64,000 bases of DNA from Acidobacteriales bacterium 59-55 (lineage in GTDB: Bacteria > Acidobacteriota > Terriglobia > Terriglobales > Acidobacteriaceae): the NCBI GenBank assembly GCA_001897435.1, contig MKSV01000006.1, forward strand, positions 124,001-188,000, read 5' to 3'. The stretch's first letter is position 1, and each line of letters begins with the position of its first letter. Shown piece after piece: positions 56,691 through 64,000 of this stretch. The translations under genes and the position numbers were made by a program. The notes under the pieces are model-generated. The model was given only the letters and a program-made list of their open reading frames with translations, was not told the origin of the DNA and ran no database searches.

Positions 56691-57757
56691 CCGGCTGCCT
56701 GTCGACGTACCCAAAATGGTGCCGTGGCCCAGCGTCGCTCTTCGCTATAGAACATGCGCTTCGCCCGCTCATACTCGTCGTACTCCGCGGCGGCGAGCTG
56801 CGTGTAACGTTCGTGGGTATCCGCGCCGCGCAACAGAAAATCCGCCGCGACAAACGAAGCCAGCTTTCCGCTTCGCAGCGCCTTCAAAATCCCCTGTGAA
56901 GAGAGCGGGTCGAATGTCATCGCGGCATCGCCGGCTGTCACCCATCCGCGACCGCCCATCCGGCTCATTCGCTGCGAGTGCGCGGCAAAGATCGCAGGCA
57001 CTCCTCTGGCAACGGCTCCGCGCAATCGGCGGCGCGTATGCGTACTTTGCGCAAGCAGAGCGTTCCAGCAATCGCTCTCCTTTAATCTCATCTCGCGAAT
57101 ACAGTCCGTGTCGCTCATCCATGCGGCCACGGCCGTCTTGCCGGGCACAGTCGTCGAATACCACCAGCCGTTCTCCGCAGCTTCAATCAGCGTATCGCCC
57201 GCATGGGGCGTCTCAAACAACACAAAGACGCCGGCAAGCCGGTCGCTCGCGATTGGCTTGGCTCCGCGTTGCATGGCGAACCGCGCCGATCGCCCGCTTG
57301 CATCAATCACGAATCGCGCGCAGCACTCAGCCCCACGCAACTGAAGTCTCCACGTTCCATCTTCTTTCGTAGAGTCCATCAAGGCAGTTCCGCGCCGCAC
57401 CTCCACTCCTGCCGTGCCTGCACAATCGAGCAGCATCGCATCAAATCGTGAGCGGTCCAGTCGCCACCCGTTGCCGCGCAGGGAGTAGAGAAAATCCCGC
57501 GCGTAGAGTTCCGGGGTTCCCCACGCCGCCTGTGTTCCAAAGCTTTCCAGTGCCGCGTTCTCCTTCTCGAACGCCGGCCAACAACCCAGAGACTGAAGCA
57601 ACTGAGCCACTCCCGGCGACAGTGTCTCCCCCGGCTTCCACCGCTCTCCTCGTTGTGCATCGAAGATGGCGATCGTAGCTTCCGGTATCAGTTGCCGCAG
57701 AGAGAGCGCCGCTGCCGCTCCCGCAGGACCGCCTCCGATGATGGCTACATCAAGCAC
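56687..57757 (-). CDS. LodB-like FAD-dependent oxidoreductase (CTQ maturation)
   Basis: About 356 residues. The FAD-binding motif GGGPAGAAAALSL is at residues 8-20 and GWVTAGDAAMTFDPLSSQG near residue 265 is the second flavin motif of the tryptophan-halogenase/geranylgeranyl-reductase-like group that includes LodB. LodB-type proteins help form the cysteine-tryptophylquinone of LodA. The GTG at 57757 begins just before the FAD motif; the open frame extends to 57928. It is convergent with LodA's operon rather than directly following it, unlike the usual lodAB order. Confidence 0.82.
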   Translation of the reverse strand: MLDVAIIGGGPAGAAAALSLRQLIPEATIAIFDAQRGERWKPGETLSPGVAQLLQSLGCWPAFEKENAALESFGTQAAWGTPELYARDFLYSLRGNGWRLDRSRFDAMLLDCAGTAGVEVRRGTALMDSTKEDGTWRLQLRGAECCARFVIDASGRSARFAMQRGAKPIASDRLAGVFVLFETPHAGDTLIEAAENGWWYSTTVPGKTAVAAWMSDTDCIREMRLKESDCWNALLAQSTHTRRRLRGAVARGVPAIFAAHSQRMSRMGGRGWVTAGDAAMTFDPLSSQGILKALRSGKLASFVAADFLLRGADTHERYTQLAAAEYDEYERAKRMFYSEERRWATAPFWVRRQAAG

Positions 57758-58283
57758 CGACCTGCTCTGCCTCCGCCTGAACCGTAAGAATATCGCCACT
57801 ATTCTTTCACGAGTCCCGTGCGTCTTCGCACCATGAATACAGGCTCGGCAAAGGTCTACCGTACATCGTGCCATCAAGATCCCTGCGTAGACAGGCGATG
57901 TCACGTCTCTCATCTGGCGGCAAAGCAATCTGCTAACGCCCGCAGTAACTCGGGCTTCGGCACTATCACCTCAACCCAGGGCGATCCCCGCATCGCCCAG
58001 TTTAGATAACTTCCTTACCTCGTAACCGACGATGCCCCATCCCCGCTACACCAAGGGGGATGGGGCATTGTCGCATTCGGGATGATCTACAGGATCATGT
58101 TGCTCGAGGGTCTGCCGGCGGATCAAAGCAAATAGAATTCACAAGATTCCGGTCCAGTCTGAGTCCGACTTTGAATTAGGCACGAACTATGGTTATCCTC
58201 AGGGAAGCCTGAACGAATTCTTTACCGAGAAGAACATCCTTTACGACAGAGGGCCATACGCCTAGAGCCCTGGAGCACTCCGA
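57758..58283. other. Intergenic region between the LodB-like gene and the dehydrogenase subunit gene
   Basis: Contains the hairpin at 58032-58068. No gene or operator was recognised in the rest; the promoters of both divergent genes should lie here. Confidence 0.4.
58032..58068. terminator. Hairpin between divergent genes
   Basis: A 13-bp stem ATGCCCCATCCCC with its perfect complement and an 11-nt loop. It has a terminator shape but no T-tract and stands between genes that diverge, so its role is uncertain. Confidence 0.45.
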
Positions 58284-58871
58284 ATGCAACGTCGCGATGT
58301 ATTGAAGCTGCTGACTTCTGCAGCAGCATTGTCTGCTATTCCTCTTGACCTGATACTGGCTGTGCAGCAGGCACGCGCCCAGGTGGGTCACGCCGGCGGT
58401 CTGAGGACCCTGAATTCCCACCAAAATGCGACTGTCACAACGATCACAGAGCTGATCATTCCAGAGACAGATGTTCCCGGCGCAAAGGGCACCAAAGTGA
58501 ATGAGTTCATCGATCTGCTGCTGACCGACTGGTTCGATGAACCTGACGCGAAGCACTTTCTTACGGGGCTGGCGCAGATAGATGCGGAGAGCCGGAAGAG
58601 CTTCGGGGCCGATTTCATCAACTGCAACCCCACCCAGCAGACCCAACAGATGAAACAGATGGACGATGAGGCGATGGGATATGCCCGCGCGCAGAGGCTT
58701 GCGGCGAAATCGCACACGTCGCCACCTCCCTCCAACTTCTTCTACACGTTAAAGAAGCTGACGCTGGTCGGCTATTACACCTCAGAGATCGGCTTTGAGA
58801 AGGAGTTGGGCAAGTCGATCATTCCTCCCGGGCATGATGGTTGCGCCCCACTGCAGGAGGCGCGGCGATGA
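58284..58871 (+). CDS. Small subunit of a GMC sugar dehydrogenase (gluconate 2-dehydrogenase subunit 3 family), Tat-exported
   Basis: 195 residues with a twin-arginine signal (MQRRDVLKLLTSAAALSAIP). The rest is the helical subunit-3 fold, with TITELIIPETDVPGAKGTKV near residue 52 and KKLTLVGYYTSEIGFEKEL near residue 155. In known complexes this subunit carries the Tat signal and escorts the FAD subunit across the membrane. Its stop overlaps the FAD-subunit start as ATGA, so the two are translationally coupled. A matching cytochrome subunit gene is not adjacent; a small cytochrome c lies at 28.5 kb. Confidence 0.87.
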   Translation: MQRRDVLKLLTSAAALSAIPLDLILAVQQARAQVGHAGGLRTLNSHQNATVTTITELIIPETDVPGAKGTKVNEFIDLLLTDWFDEPDAKHFLTGLAQIDAESRKSFGADFINCNPTQQTQQMKQMDDEAMGYARAQRLAAKSHTSPPPSNFFYTLKKLTLVGYYTSEIGFEKELGKSIIPPGHDGCAPLQEARR

Positions 58872-60559
58872 ACGTCATCACAGGCAAGGCGAACACCTAC
58901 GACGCCATCGTGATCGGCTCAGGTATCAGCGGGGGATGGGCCGTAAAAGAGCTGACGGAAAAGGGCATGCAGACGCTGGTGCTCGAAGCGGGACAGACCA
59001 TTGTGCCCGAGCGCGACTACGTCGAGCATGTGCCGGTGTGGGATGTAAAGTTTCGCGGGATGCGAGACCGCAAGTACGAAGAGGTGTATCAACCGGTACA
59101 GCGTCACATCGGAGACGAATGGAACTCGAAGTTTTTCGTCAACGATTTGGAGAATCCCTACACCACGCCTCAGGATCAGCCCTACCTATTTCTGCGGGGA
59201 CGCCACGTCGGTGGCCGTTCTGTGATGTGGGGACGGCAATCCTATCGCTGGAGCGAGATGGACTTTGAGTCCAACTTGAAGGATGGCCATGGTGTCGATT
59301 GGCCGGTCCGGTACAAGGACGTCGAGCCTTGGTATGACTACGTGGAAGACTTCATCGGTGTCTCGGGACAGGCAGAAGGATTGCCGCAACTTCCTGATGG
59401 AAAGTTCCTGCCGCCAATGGAGATGAACTGCGCGGAGGTAGTGGTCAAGCAGGCAATTGCGGAGAAGTTTCCTGATCGCCGGCTAACGATCGGCCGTACC
59501 GCCATTCTCACAGTTCCGCACCGCGGACGCGCCGCATGCCACTACTGCGGTCCATGTGCGCGCGGATGCATCACGCGCTCCTACTTCAGCAGCCTGCATT
59601 CAACCCTGCCGGCGGCGGAGGCAACCGGAAAGATGACGCTGCGGCCTTTCAGTGTCGTGCATAGCCTCATCTTCGATTCCAAAACGCGGCGCATCACCGG
59701 CGTTCGTGTGATCGATGGACAGACGAAGGCGCCGATGGAGTTCCAGGCGAAGGTTGTCTTCCTTTGTGCGTCTACTCTGGAGTCCGCTCGTATCCTGATG
59801 AACTCCGCGACGGCAGAATTTCCCACGGGTCTCGCGAACTCTAGTGGCGAGCTCGGCCACAACCTGATGGACCACATCATGCATGGCGGAGCCTCCGGCA
59901 TCATTCCGGGTCACGAAGATCGCGTGCAGATCGGCAACCGTCCCAACGGCATTTATGTCCCTCGTTTCCGCAACGTGCATGATACCTTCCCGGACTTTGT
60001 GCGCGGCTATGGCTTCCAGGGCGGCGGTTCGCGCGAAGACTGGATGCGCGGAAGCGAGATGCCCGGCTTTGGCGTCGAGTTCAAGCATCAGCTTCGCAAT
60101 CCCGGCCCTTGGCGCTTCTCCTTTGGCGGCTTTGGCGAATGCCTGCCGAATCACCAGAACCACATGGAACTGAACAAGGACAAGGTCGATGCGTGGGGTA
60201 TCCCGACCATGAACATCAGCCATAAGTGGAGAGAGAACGAACTGGCGATGGTGAAGGATATGCAGGTAACCGCGGCCGAGATGCTGGAGGCTGCGGGCGC
60301 CAAAAATATCCAGCTTTCTTCCGTTCCATCTTCGCCGGGCGAAGGCATTCACGAGATGGGAAGCGCGCGCATGGGACGCGATCCGAAGACCTCGGTGCTG
60401 AATTCCCATAATCAGGCGCATGACATCCCGAATCTGTTCGTAACCGATGGCTCCTTCATGGTGTCGTCCGCATGCCAGAATCCATCGCTCACCTACATGG
60501 CTATGACAGCACGAGCCTGCGATTACGCTGTAACGCAGATGAAGCGGGGCGATCTCTGA
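58868..60559 (+). CDS. GMC-family FAD dehydrogenase large subunit (glucoside 3-dehydrogenase-like)
   Basis: About 563 residues. FAD motif GSGISGGWAVKEL is near residue 15 and GGRSVMWGRQSYRW near residue 115. A cysteine cluster (CHYCGPCARGC) near residue 227 resembles the Fe-S cysteines of FAD-dependent glucose dehydrogenases. The C-terminal TDGSFMVSSACQNPSLTYMA contains the flavin-facing catalytic region with an Asn at the second position. Without its own signal it is carried out by the small subunit. Such complexes oxidise C3 of glucosides to 3-keto sugars, but this substrate is inferred. It lies alone, not under the LacI operator. Confidence 0.88.
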   Translation: MNVITGKANTYDAIVIGSGISGGWAVKELTEKGMQTLVLEAGQTIVPERDYVEHVPVWDVKFRGMRDRKYEEVYQPVQRHIGDEWNSKFFVNDLENPYTTPQDQPYLFLRGRHVGGRSVMWGRQSYRWSEMDFESNLKDGHGVDWPVRYKDVEPWYDYVEDFIGVSGQAEGLPQLPDGKFLPPMEMNCAEVVVKQAIAEKFPDRRLTIGRTAILTVPHRGRAACHYCGPCARGCITRSYFSSLHSTLPAAEATGKMTLRPFSVVHSLIFDSKTRRITGVRVIDGQTKAPMEFQAKVVFLCASTLESARILMNSATAEFPTGLANSSGELGHNLMDHIMHGGASGIIPGHEDRVQIGNRPNGIYVPRFRNVHDTFPDFVRGYGFQGGGSREDWMRGSEMPGFGVEFKHQLRNPGPWRFSFGGFGECLPNHQNHMELNKDKVDAWGIPTMNISHKWRENELAMVKDMQVTAAEMLEAAGAKNIQLSSVPSSPGEGIHEMGSARMGRDPKTSVLNSHNQAHDIPNLFVTDGSFMVSSACQNPSLTYMAMTARACDYAVTQMKRGDL

Positions 60560-60711
60560 TCGCCTCGCATTGCAAGCCGCCATCTTCCCATGTGTGCTGC
60601 TTTGCCAATTGTATTGGCGTTGCGCCTATTCCTGATCTTGTCTTCGTAGAGGTGCGATAGCTCGTGCTTCTCAGTCTGGAAGCGGAAGCGCAGGTCGTCG
60701 CTGTGGCCCAT
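60523..60711 (-). CDS. Small ORF of unknown status
   Basis: 62 residues starting MGHSDDLRFRFQTEKHELS. Composition is charged and protein-like, but it overlaps the end of the GMC gene on the opposite strand and has no recognisable domain. MGHSD recalls the LGHS segment of tyrosine recombinases, so a remnant is possible; this is weak. Confidence 0.22.
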   Translation of the reverse strand: MGHSDDLRFRFQTEKHELSHLYEDKIRNRRNANTIGKAAHMGRWRLAMRGDQRSPRFICVTA

Positions 60712-60977
60712 GATCTCGCGCGATTGAATCGGAACTGAGCTGCAGCCGGTTTGCCGACCGCGTAGGGGCGGTAAGCGCTACGTACAGATGATGAGAACCG
60801 CGTTTGTTTTACTAATGCTGACAAGTTCAACGACGTTCAATGAGTGCGTTGGTCTGTTATGATCCCATCACCCCGGACCGCTGTACACTGGTCGATTATC
60901 AGGAGCAACCCCGGAGATTTTCTGTCCGTTCTTGACTTCGCTGGTGTCCACTTTCACGCATTACGACCGATAGCCGG
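60560..60977. other. Intergenic region downstream of the GMC gene
   Basis: Aside from the uncertain small minus-strand ORF reaching to 60711, nothing was recognised. No terminator-like hairpin was seen next to the GMC stop. Confidence 0.4.
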
Positions 60978-61373
60978 TCAGGATAGCTGTGCGAATGCGG
61001 CGGACGGACCACCGGCGGAATCGGCCTCATTCCCCAGATACATGGCTGCGATAAGACCCTCGTCCAAAGTAAATATGTGGAGAACTTCGCTATCTGATAG
61101 GACATCCCCTTGAAGGCTCTTGACGAGTTGGTGCACCCTAACCCGGACCCTGTTTCCGTCTTCTTCGATGATTGCCAGCGGTTGGACATGGGGATCGAAC
61201 TCGCCCCATTGTCGAGTCCAATAGGCGCGGATCTCTTCCTTTCCGACAACTCTGCCGCCCTCTGATGCCTTTGGCCAACTCACATCTTCAGTCATCAGGG
61301 CTAACGCACTGTCAACGTTCCGCTTGTTGAACGCTGAGTATGCCCGCTCAATCAGGATCCTCTTATCTGTCAT
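60978..61373 (-). CDS. SnoaL-like NTF2-fold protein
   Basis: 131 residues of the NTF2-like fold: RAYSAFNKRNVDSALALMTED at the start, EEIRAYWTRQWGEFDPHVQP in the middle and VRVHQLVKSLQGDVLSDSEV at the end. Members bind small hydrophobic ligands or act as isomerases and cyclases; no specific substrate is visible. A GGAGG site lies just before the ATG. It is near, but not clearly in, an operon with the SDR genes further on. Confidence 0.83.
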   Translation of the reverse strand: MTDKRILIERAYSAFNKRNVDSALALMTEDVSWPKASEGGRVVGKEEIRAYWTRQWGEFDPHVQPLAIIEEDGNRVRVRVHQLVKSLQGDVLSDSEVLHIFTLDEGLIAAMYLGNEADSAGGPSAAFAQLS

Positions 61374-61642
61374 GCAACCTCCTGTAAATCATCGCTGCGC
61401 AATCAGTCCAAATCGCCTGAGGTCTATCCTCAATCGGGTTTCCTTCGCCATGCTGCTCAAAATGGATAGAAAGACCCCGAATTTTCATCTACTCTCCCTG
61501 CGACACGTTTTGGATGTTCTGCTCATTTCCCGCGACTCAATTTCGCGCCGAGTCGGTGAGGAAATAGCAGCGGGCGAACGGTCTCCCGAGAAGGAGCAAA
61601 AAAGACCGTCCGGCCTACTGCTATTAACGACTATGCGCAGCA

Positions 61643-62518
61643 TCACGCCTGATTCGTCGTCTCATTAATCAGCTCCTCGATCCACGCCACCGTCGATTTC
61701 TTTGGCTTGCCCATCGCTGTATTTGAGACGTCCTTCCACGCTTCCCATGTCGCCAGACGTTCAGTGTACGCGGCTTGCGCTCTGGGCAGAATGTCAGTGC
61801 CCAGGCCAAGCCGCAGCGGTGGATCGTTCGTATCCACAAGCTTTAGGATGGCCTCCGCAGTGGCCTCCGGGTCACCCCGTTCCAGAGTGGCAAGACGCGT
61901 CATAAACTGCTTTCGGAATTCCGCGTAAGGTTCCAGAGCATCTGCGATCTCTCCAGACTTGCCGAAGTCGGTAGCGTAGGCTCCAGGCTCAACCAGCGTC
62001 ACTTTGATGCCGAAAGATTTCACTTCCTGCGCCAATGATTCGTGCAGAGCTTCCACTGCCCATTTCGTGGCGCAGTAGAAGCCGATGAGCGGGAGAGCCG
62101 TAATCCCAAGACCGCTCGAAACCCCGAGGATGTGTCCGCTTCCTTGGTTCCGCAAGAGAGGCAGGGTTGCTCGCAACACCCGAACCATGCCAAGGTAGTT
62201 CGCGTCGAACAGGTAGCGGATCTGTTCATCACTCGCCTCTTCTGTAGCTGCAAAGAGGCTCGTGCCGGCATTGTTCACGAGAACATCCAGCCTGCCGAAA
62301 TGCTTGTAAGCCTGCTGAACGACCTGCTGCACCTGCTTCGAATTTGTTACATCGAGTGCCAGCGGAAGGACTGAGTCGCCAAACCTCTCTTTAAGGTCCG
62401 CGACGTCTTCCAGTCTTCGTGCCGTGGCCGTGACTTTATCTCCGCGCTCGAGCGCAGCTTCGGCCCAGATGCGGCCAAAACCACGTGAAGCGCCTGTAAT
62501 GAACCATGTCTTCTTCAT
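61643..62518 (-). CDS. SDR-family oxidoreductase
   Basis: About 291 residues. NAD(P) loop ITGASRGFGRI at residues 6-16, NNAG near residue 84 and the catalytic triad in GVSSGLGITALPLIGFYCAT (Ser, Tyr) with K in TKWAVE. The extended C-terminus (IEELINETTNQ) is usual for the retinol-dehydrogenase-like group that often acts on aldehydes or ketones. The ATG at 62518 starts the Rossmann strand. The next gene upstream is an NAD-dependent epimerase-type SDR. Confidence 0.85.
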   Translation of the reverse strand: MKKTWFITGASRGFGRIWAEAALERGDKVTATARRLEDVADLKERFGDSVLPLALDVTNSKQVQQVVQQAYKHFGRLDVLVNNAGTSLFAATEEASDEQIRYLFDANYLGMVRVLRATLPLLRNQGSGHILGVSSGLGITALPLIGFYCATKWAVEALHESLAQEVKSFGIKVTLVEPGAYATDFGKSGEIADALEPYAEFRKQFMTRLATLERGDPEATAEAILKLVDTNDPPLRLGLGTDILPRAQAAYTERLATWEAWKDVSNTAMGKPKKSTVAWIEELINETTNQA

Positions 62519-62638
62519 ATTGATTCTCCTTGTCGTTGATGGTGGTCGTTCCCTTGCGCGCTGCGGATACGTACCCTTCCGCCGTTCTGGCACGCAGATG
62601 CTCATATCTCTGGGGTTGATTCAGTCGCTCACTAAGGT

Positions 62639-63520
62639 CTAGGAATAGCGCATGTTATCTAGATTGGCGATCAACCCCGGGCCGGTCGGGCGCCACCCCA
62701 ACCGTTGCTGGGTGATCGCACTGGAGGCCGGCATGTCGAGACCGGCGAACATCGCGAAAACGCCGAAGTGAGCGCCTGCTTCCTCCTGCGAGATGGAGAC
62801 CGCGGGCAGCTTCAGGCCTCGGCCGATGGCTTCGGCGATGTCGCGAAGCGGTACGCCCTCTTCGTCGACGGCGTGATACCTGGCTCCTGGCTCATACTTC
62901 TCCAGCGCGAGCCGATAGAGACGAGCGACGTCGAGGACATGCGCCGCTGCCCAGCGGTTGCGTCCTTCGCCCACATACGCGGAGACGCCCTTCTCGCGGG
63001 CGATTGCGACTAAGCGGGTGACGAGGCCTTGCTTCACGGGGTTGTGCACCTGAGGAAGGCGCATCACCGAAGCCGATACACCTTTCGATACCTGCGCCAT
63101 GGCAACCTGTTCGGAAACACGTGGCAATAGCGAGTGGGACTGGGGGGCCATGTCTTCCGTCGCGAGGTTTCCGGGTGAAAGCGGCCCGATCCCAGCGCTG
63201 ACGATGAAGGGGCGGTCCGTACCGGCAAGCGCGGTGCCAATGGTCTCGATCGCGCGCTTGTCGATTTCGCAGCTTTCCGCGAATTTCGTCCAGTCATGGA
63301 CAAATCCACAGTGAATCGCGCCGTCGGACTGGGCTGCTCCGTTGCGCAGGCTTTCCAGATCTTCCAGATCGCCGCGATGCACCGTAGCGCCGGATGCTTG
63401 AAGTGATTGAGCGCCCGCGTCGGAGCGAGCAAGACCCAGCACCTGATGCCCGCCGTCAATCAACTCGCGGACAACAGTCGAACCGATGAAACCTGTAGCG
63501 CCCGTGACAAAAACACGCAT
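62639..63520 (-). CDS. NAD-dependent epimerase/dehydratase-family (extended/atypical SDR) protein
   Basis: About 293 residues. The Rossmann motif MRVFVTGATGFIGSTVVREL starts the protein; GDLEDLESLRNGAAQSDGAI and the AAHVLDVARLYRLALEK segment belong to the extended SDR family (SDR_a5-like). The usual YxxxK is not clear, which suits the atypical members. The ATG at 63520 has a GGAGAG site. It diverges from the TetR gene, which may control it. Confidence 0.83.
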   Translation of the reverse strand: MRVFVTGATGFIGSTVVRELIDGGHQVLGLARSDAGAQSLQASGATVHRGDLEDLESLRNGAAQSDGAIHCGFVHDWTKFAESCEIDKRAIETIGTALAGTDRPFIVSAGIGPLSPGNLATEDMAPQSHSLLPRVSEQVAMAQVSKGVSASVMRLPQVHNPVKQGLVTRLVAIAREKGVSAYVGEGRNRWAAAHVLDVARLYRLALEKYEPGARYHAVDEEGVPLRDIAEAIGRGLKLPAVSISQEEAGAHFGVFAMFAGLDMPASSAITQQRLGWRPTGPGLIANLDNMRYS

Positions 63521-63645
63521 ATGACTCTCCTTGATCTCTTTACAACCAGCGTTGACCAGCCAGTGTCTTTGCGAGTAAAACGGAGATACTCTCCGAATGA
63601 ATAGATAACCGGAGACAGCCTCCGGTTGCAAAAATTTTGGAGACT

Positions 63646-64000
63646 ATGAAGAAGGATTTCCAATCTGCCCATCGAAAGCCGCGAACAGATGCTCTGCGCA
63701 ACCGCGAGCGCATTCTCGAAGTCGCGAAAGAGGCATTTACGCGCCACGGTGCCAATGCCAGCCTGGACGACATCGCGAAGCAGACGGGCGTGGGAGCCGG
63801 GACCCTGTATCGTCATTTCCCTACGCGGGAGGCGCTAATCGAAGCGGTCTACCGGAGCGAGGTGGAAAAGCTCGCCGCGGCGGCTCGCGGCTTTAGCGCG
63901 GCGATGCCCCCCGTCGAGGCTCTGCGCGCCTGGTTGCTGCTGTTTGTCGACTACATTGCGGCAAAGCACATCATTGCCCCAGCTCTCAACAGCGTCACCG
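63646..64000 (+). CDS. TetR-family regulator (truncated by window end)
   Basis: At least 118 residues visible, running past position 64000. The N-terminal helix-turn-helix is RERILEVAKEAFTRHGANAS then LDDIAKQTGVGAGTLYRHFP near residues 20-60, diagnostic of TetR regulators. The C-terminal ligand domain begins but is cut. It starts 125 bases from and diverges from the epimerase-type gene, so it probably represses that gene and the linked SDR gene. Confidence 0.88.
   Translation, partial: MKKDFQSAHRKPRTDALRNRERILEVAKEAFTRHGANASLDDIAKQTGVGAGTLYRHFPTREALIEAVYRSEVEKLAAAARGFSAAMPPVEALRAWLLLFVDYIAAKHIIAPALNSVT

Noticed and set aside
61324..61668. 114-codon plus-strand frame between the NTF2-like and SDR genes
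   Set aside because: Overlaps both neighbours on the other strand and has no domain or ribosome site.

Overview
The window looks like a chromosomal segment of a soil-type Acidobacterium (Acidobacteriaceae-like). The DNA is GC-rich. It carries a very large Oar-like TonB receptor with an N-terminal carboxypeptidase-regulatory domain, many Tat-exported sugar enzymes, DUF1080 proteins, a PEP-CTERM protein, an adenosylcobalamin ribonucleotide reductase and a RAYT flanked by REP hairpins. I found no tRNA, rRNA, CRISPR array or prophage.

Layout. 1-8.3 kb is housekeeping: a cupin, scpB, a macro-domain protein, a PF07399-type antiporter, two unrecognised genes, and a minus-strand run of M50 protease, trpS and scpA (trpS and scpA overlap as ATGA). 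8.3-10 kb holds a PP-loop ATPase and a Tat-exported TIM-barrel isomerase/epimerase. 10.1-22.8 kb is an L-arabinoside locus: TonB receptor, GH127, GH51, sugar porter, two SDRs, a zinc dehydrogenase and a divergent GntR/FCD regulator. Five copies of a TATAG-N-CTATA-like site lie at the heads of its transcription units. 22.9-24.5 kb holds a PEP-CTERM protein and a 601-bp RAYT/REP cassette that splits a small zinc-ribbon gene at TTAA. 24.5-27.8 kb is nrdJ with a possible NrdR box.

28.5-45.1 kb is a second sugar regulon. It contains a LacI regulator, a ribose/rhamnose-type ABC importer whose second permease is fused to its substrate-binding protein, two DUF1080 (3-keto-glycoside hydrolase family) proteins, a cytochrome c, a Gfo/Idh oxidoreductase, a TIM-barrel isomerase, a phosphomannose-isomerase-like cupin, a DUF4432 epimerase-like protein and two secreted PQQ-type beta-propellers. 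The perfect palindrome TGAGACGTCTCA is found exactly three times, each just downstream of a sigma70-like promoter. This points to one LacI regulon, and the enzymes suggest oxidative 3-keto-glycoside catabolism. A GMC oxidoreductase with its Tat-exported small subunit (58.3-60.6 kb) resembles the 3-dehydrogenase that would feed such a pathway, but it lacks the LacI site.

45.4-57.8 kb is a redox island. It has a dihaem CCP/MauG-family protein, a cupredoxin-like lipoprotein and a YVTN propeller lipoprotein, followed by a multicopper oxidase, a cysteine-containing membrane protein, a tyrosinase, a LodA-type cysteine-tryptophylquinone oxidase with its catalytic Asp/Cys/Trp intact, a DJ-1/PfpI protein and a convergent LodB-type flavoprotein. 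61-64 kb holds an NTF2-like protein, two SDR-superfamily genes and a TetR gene cut by the window end.
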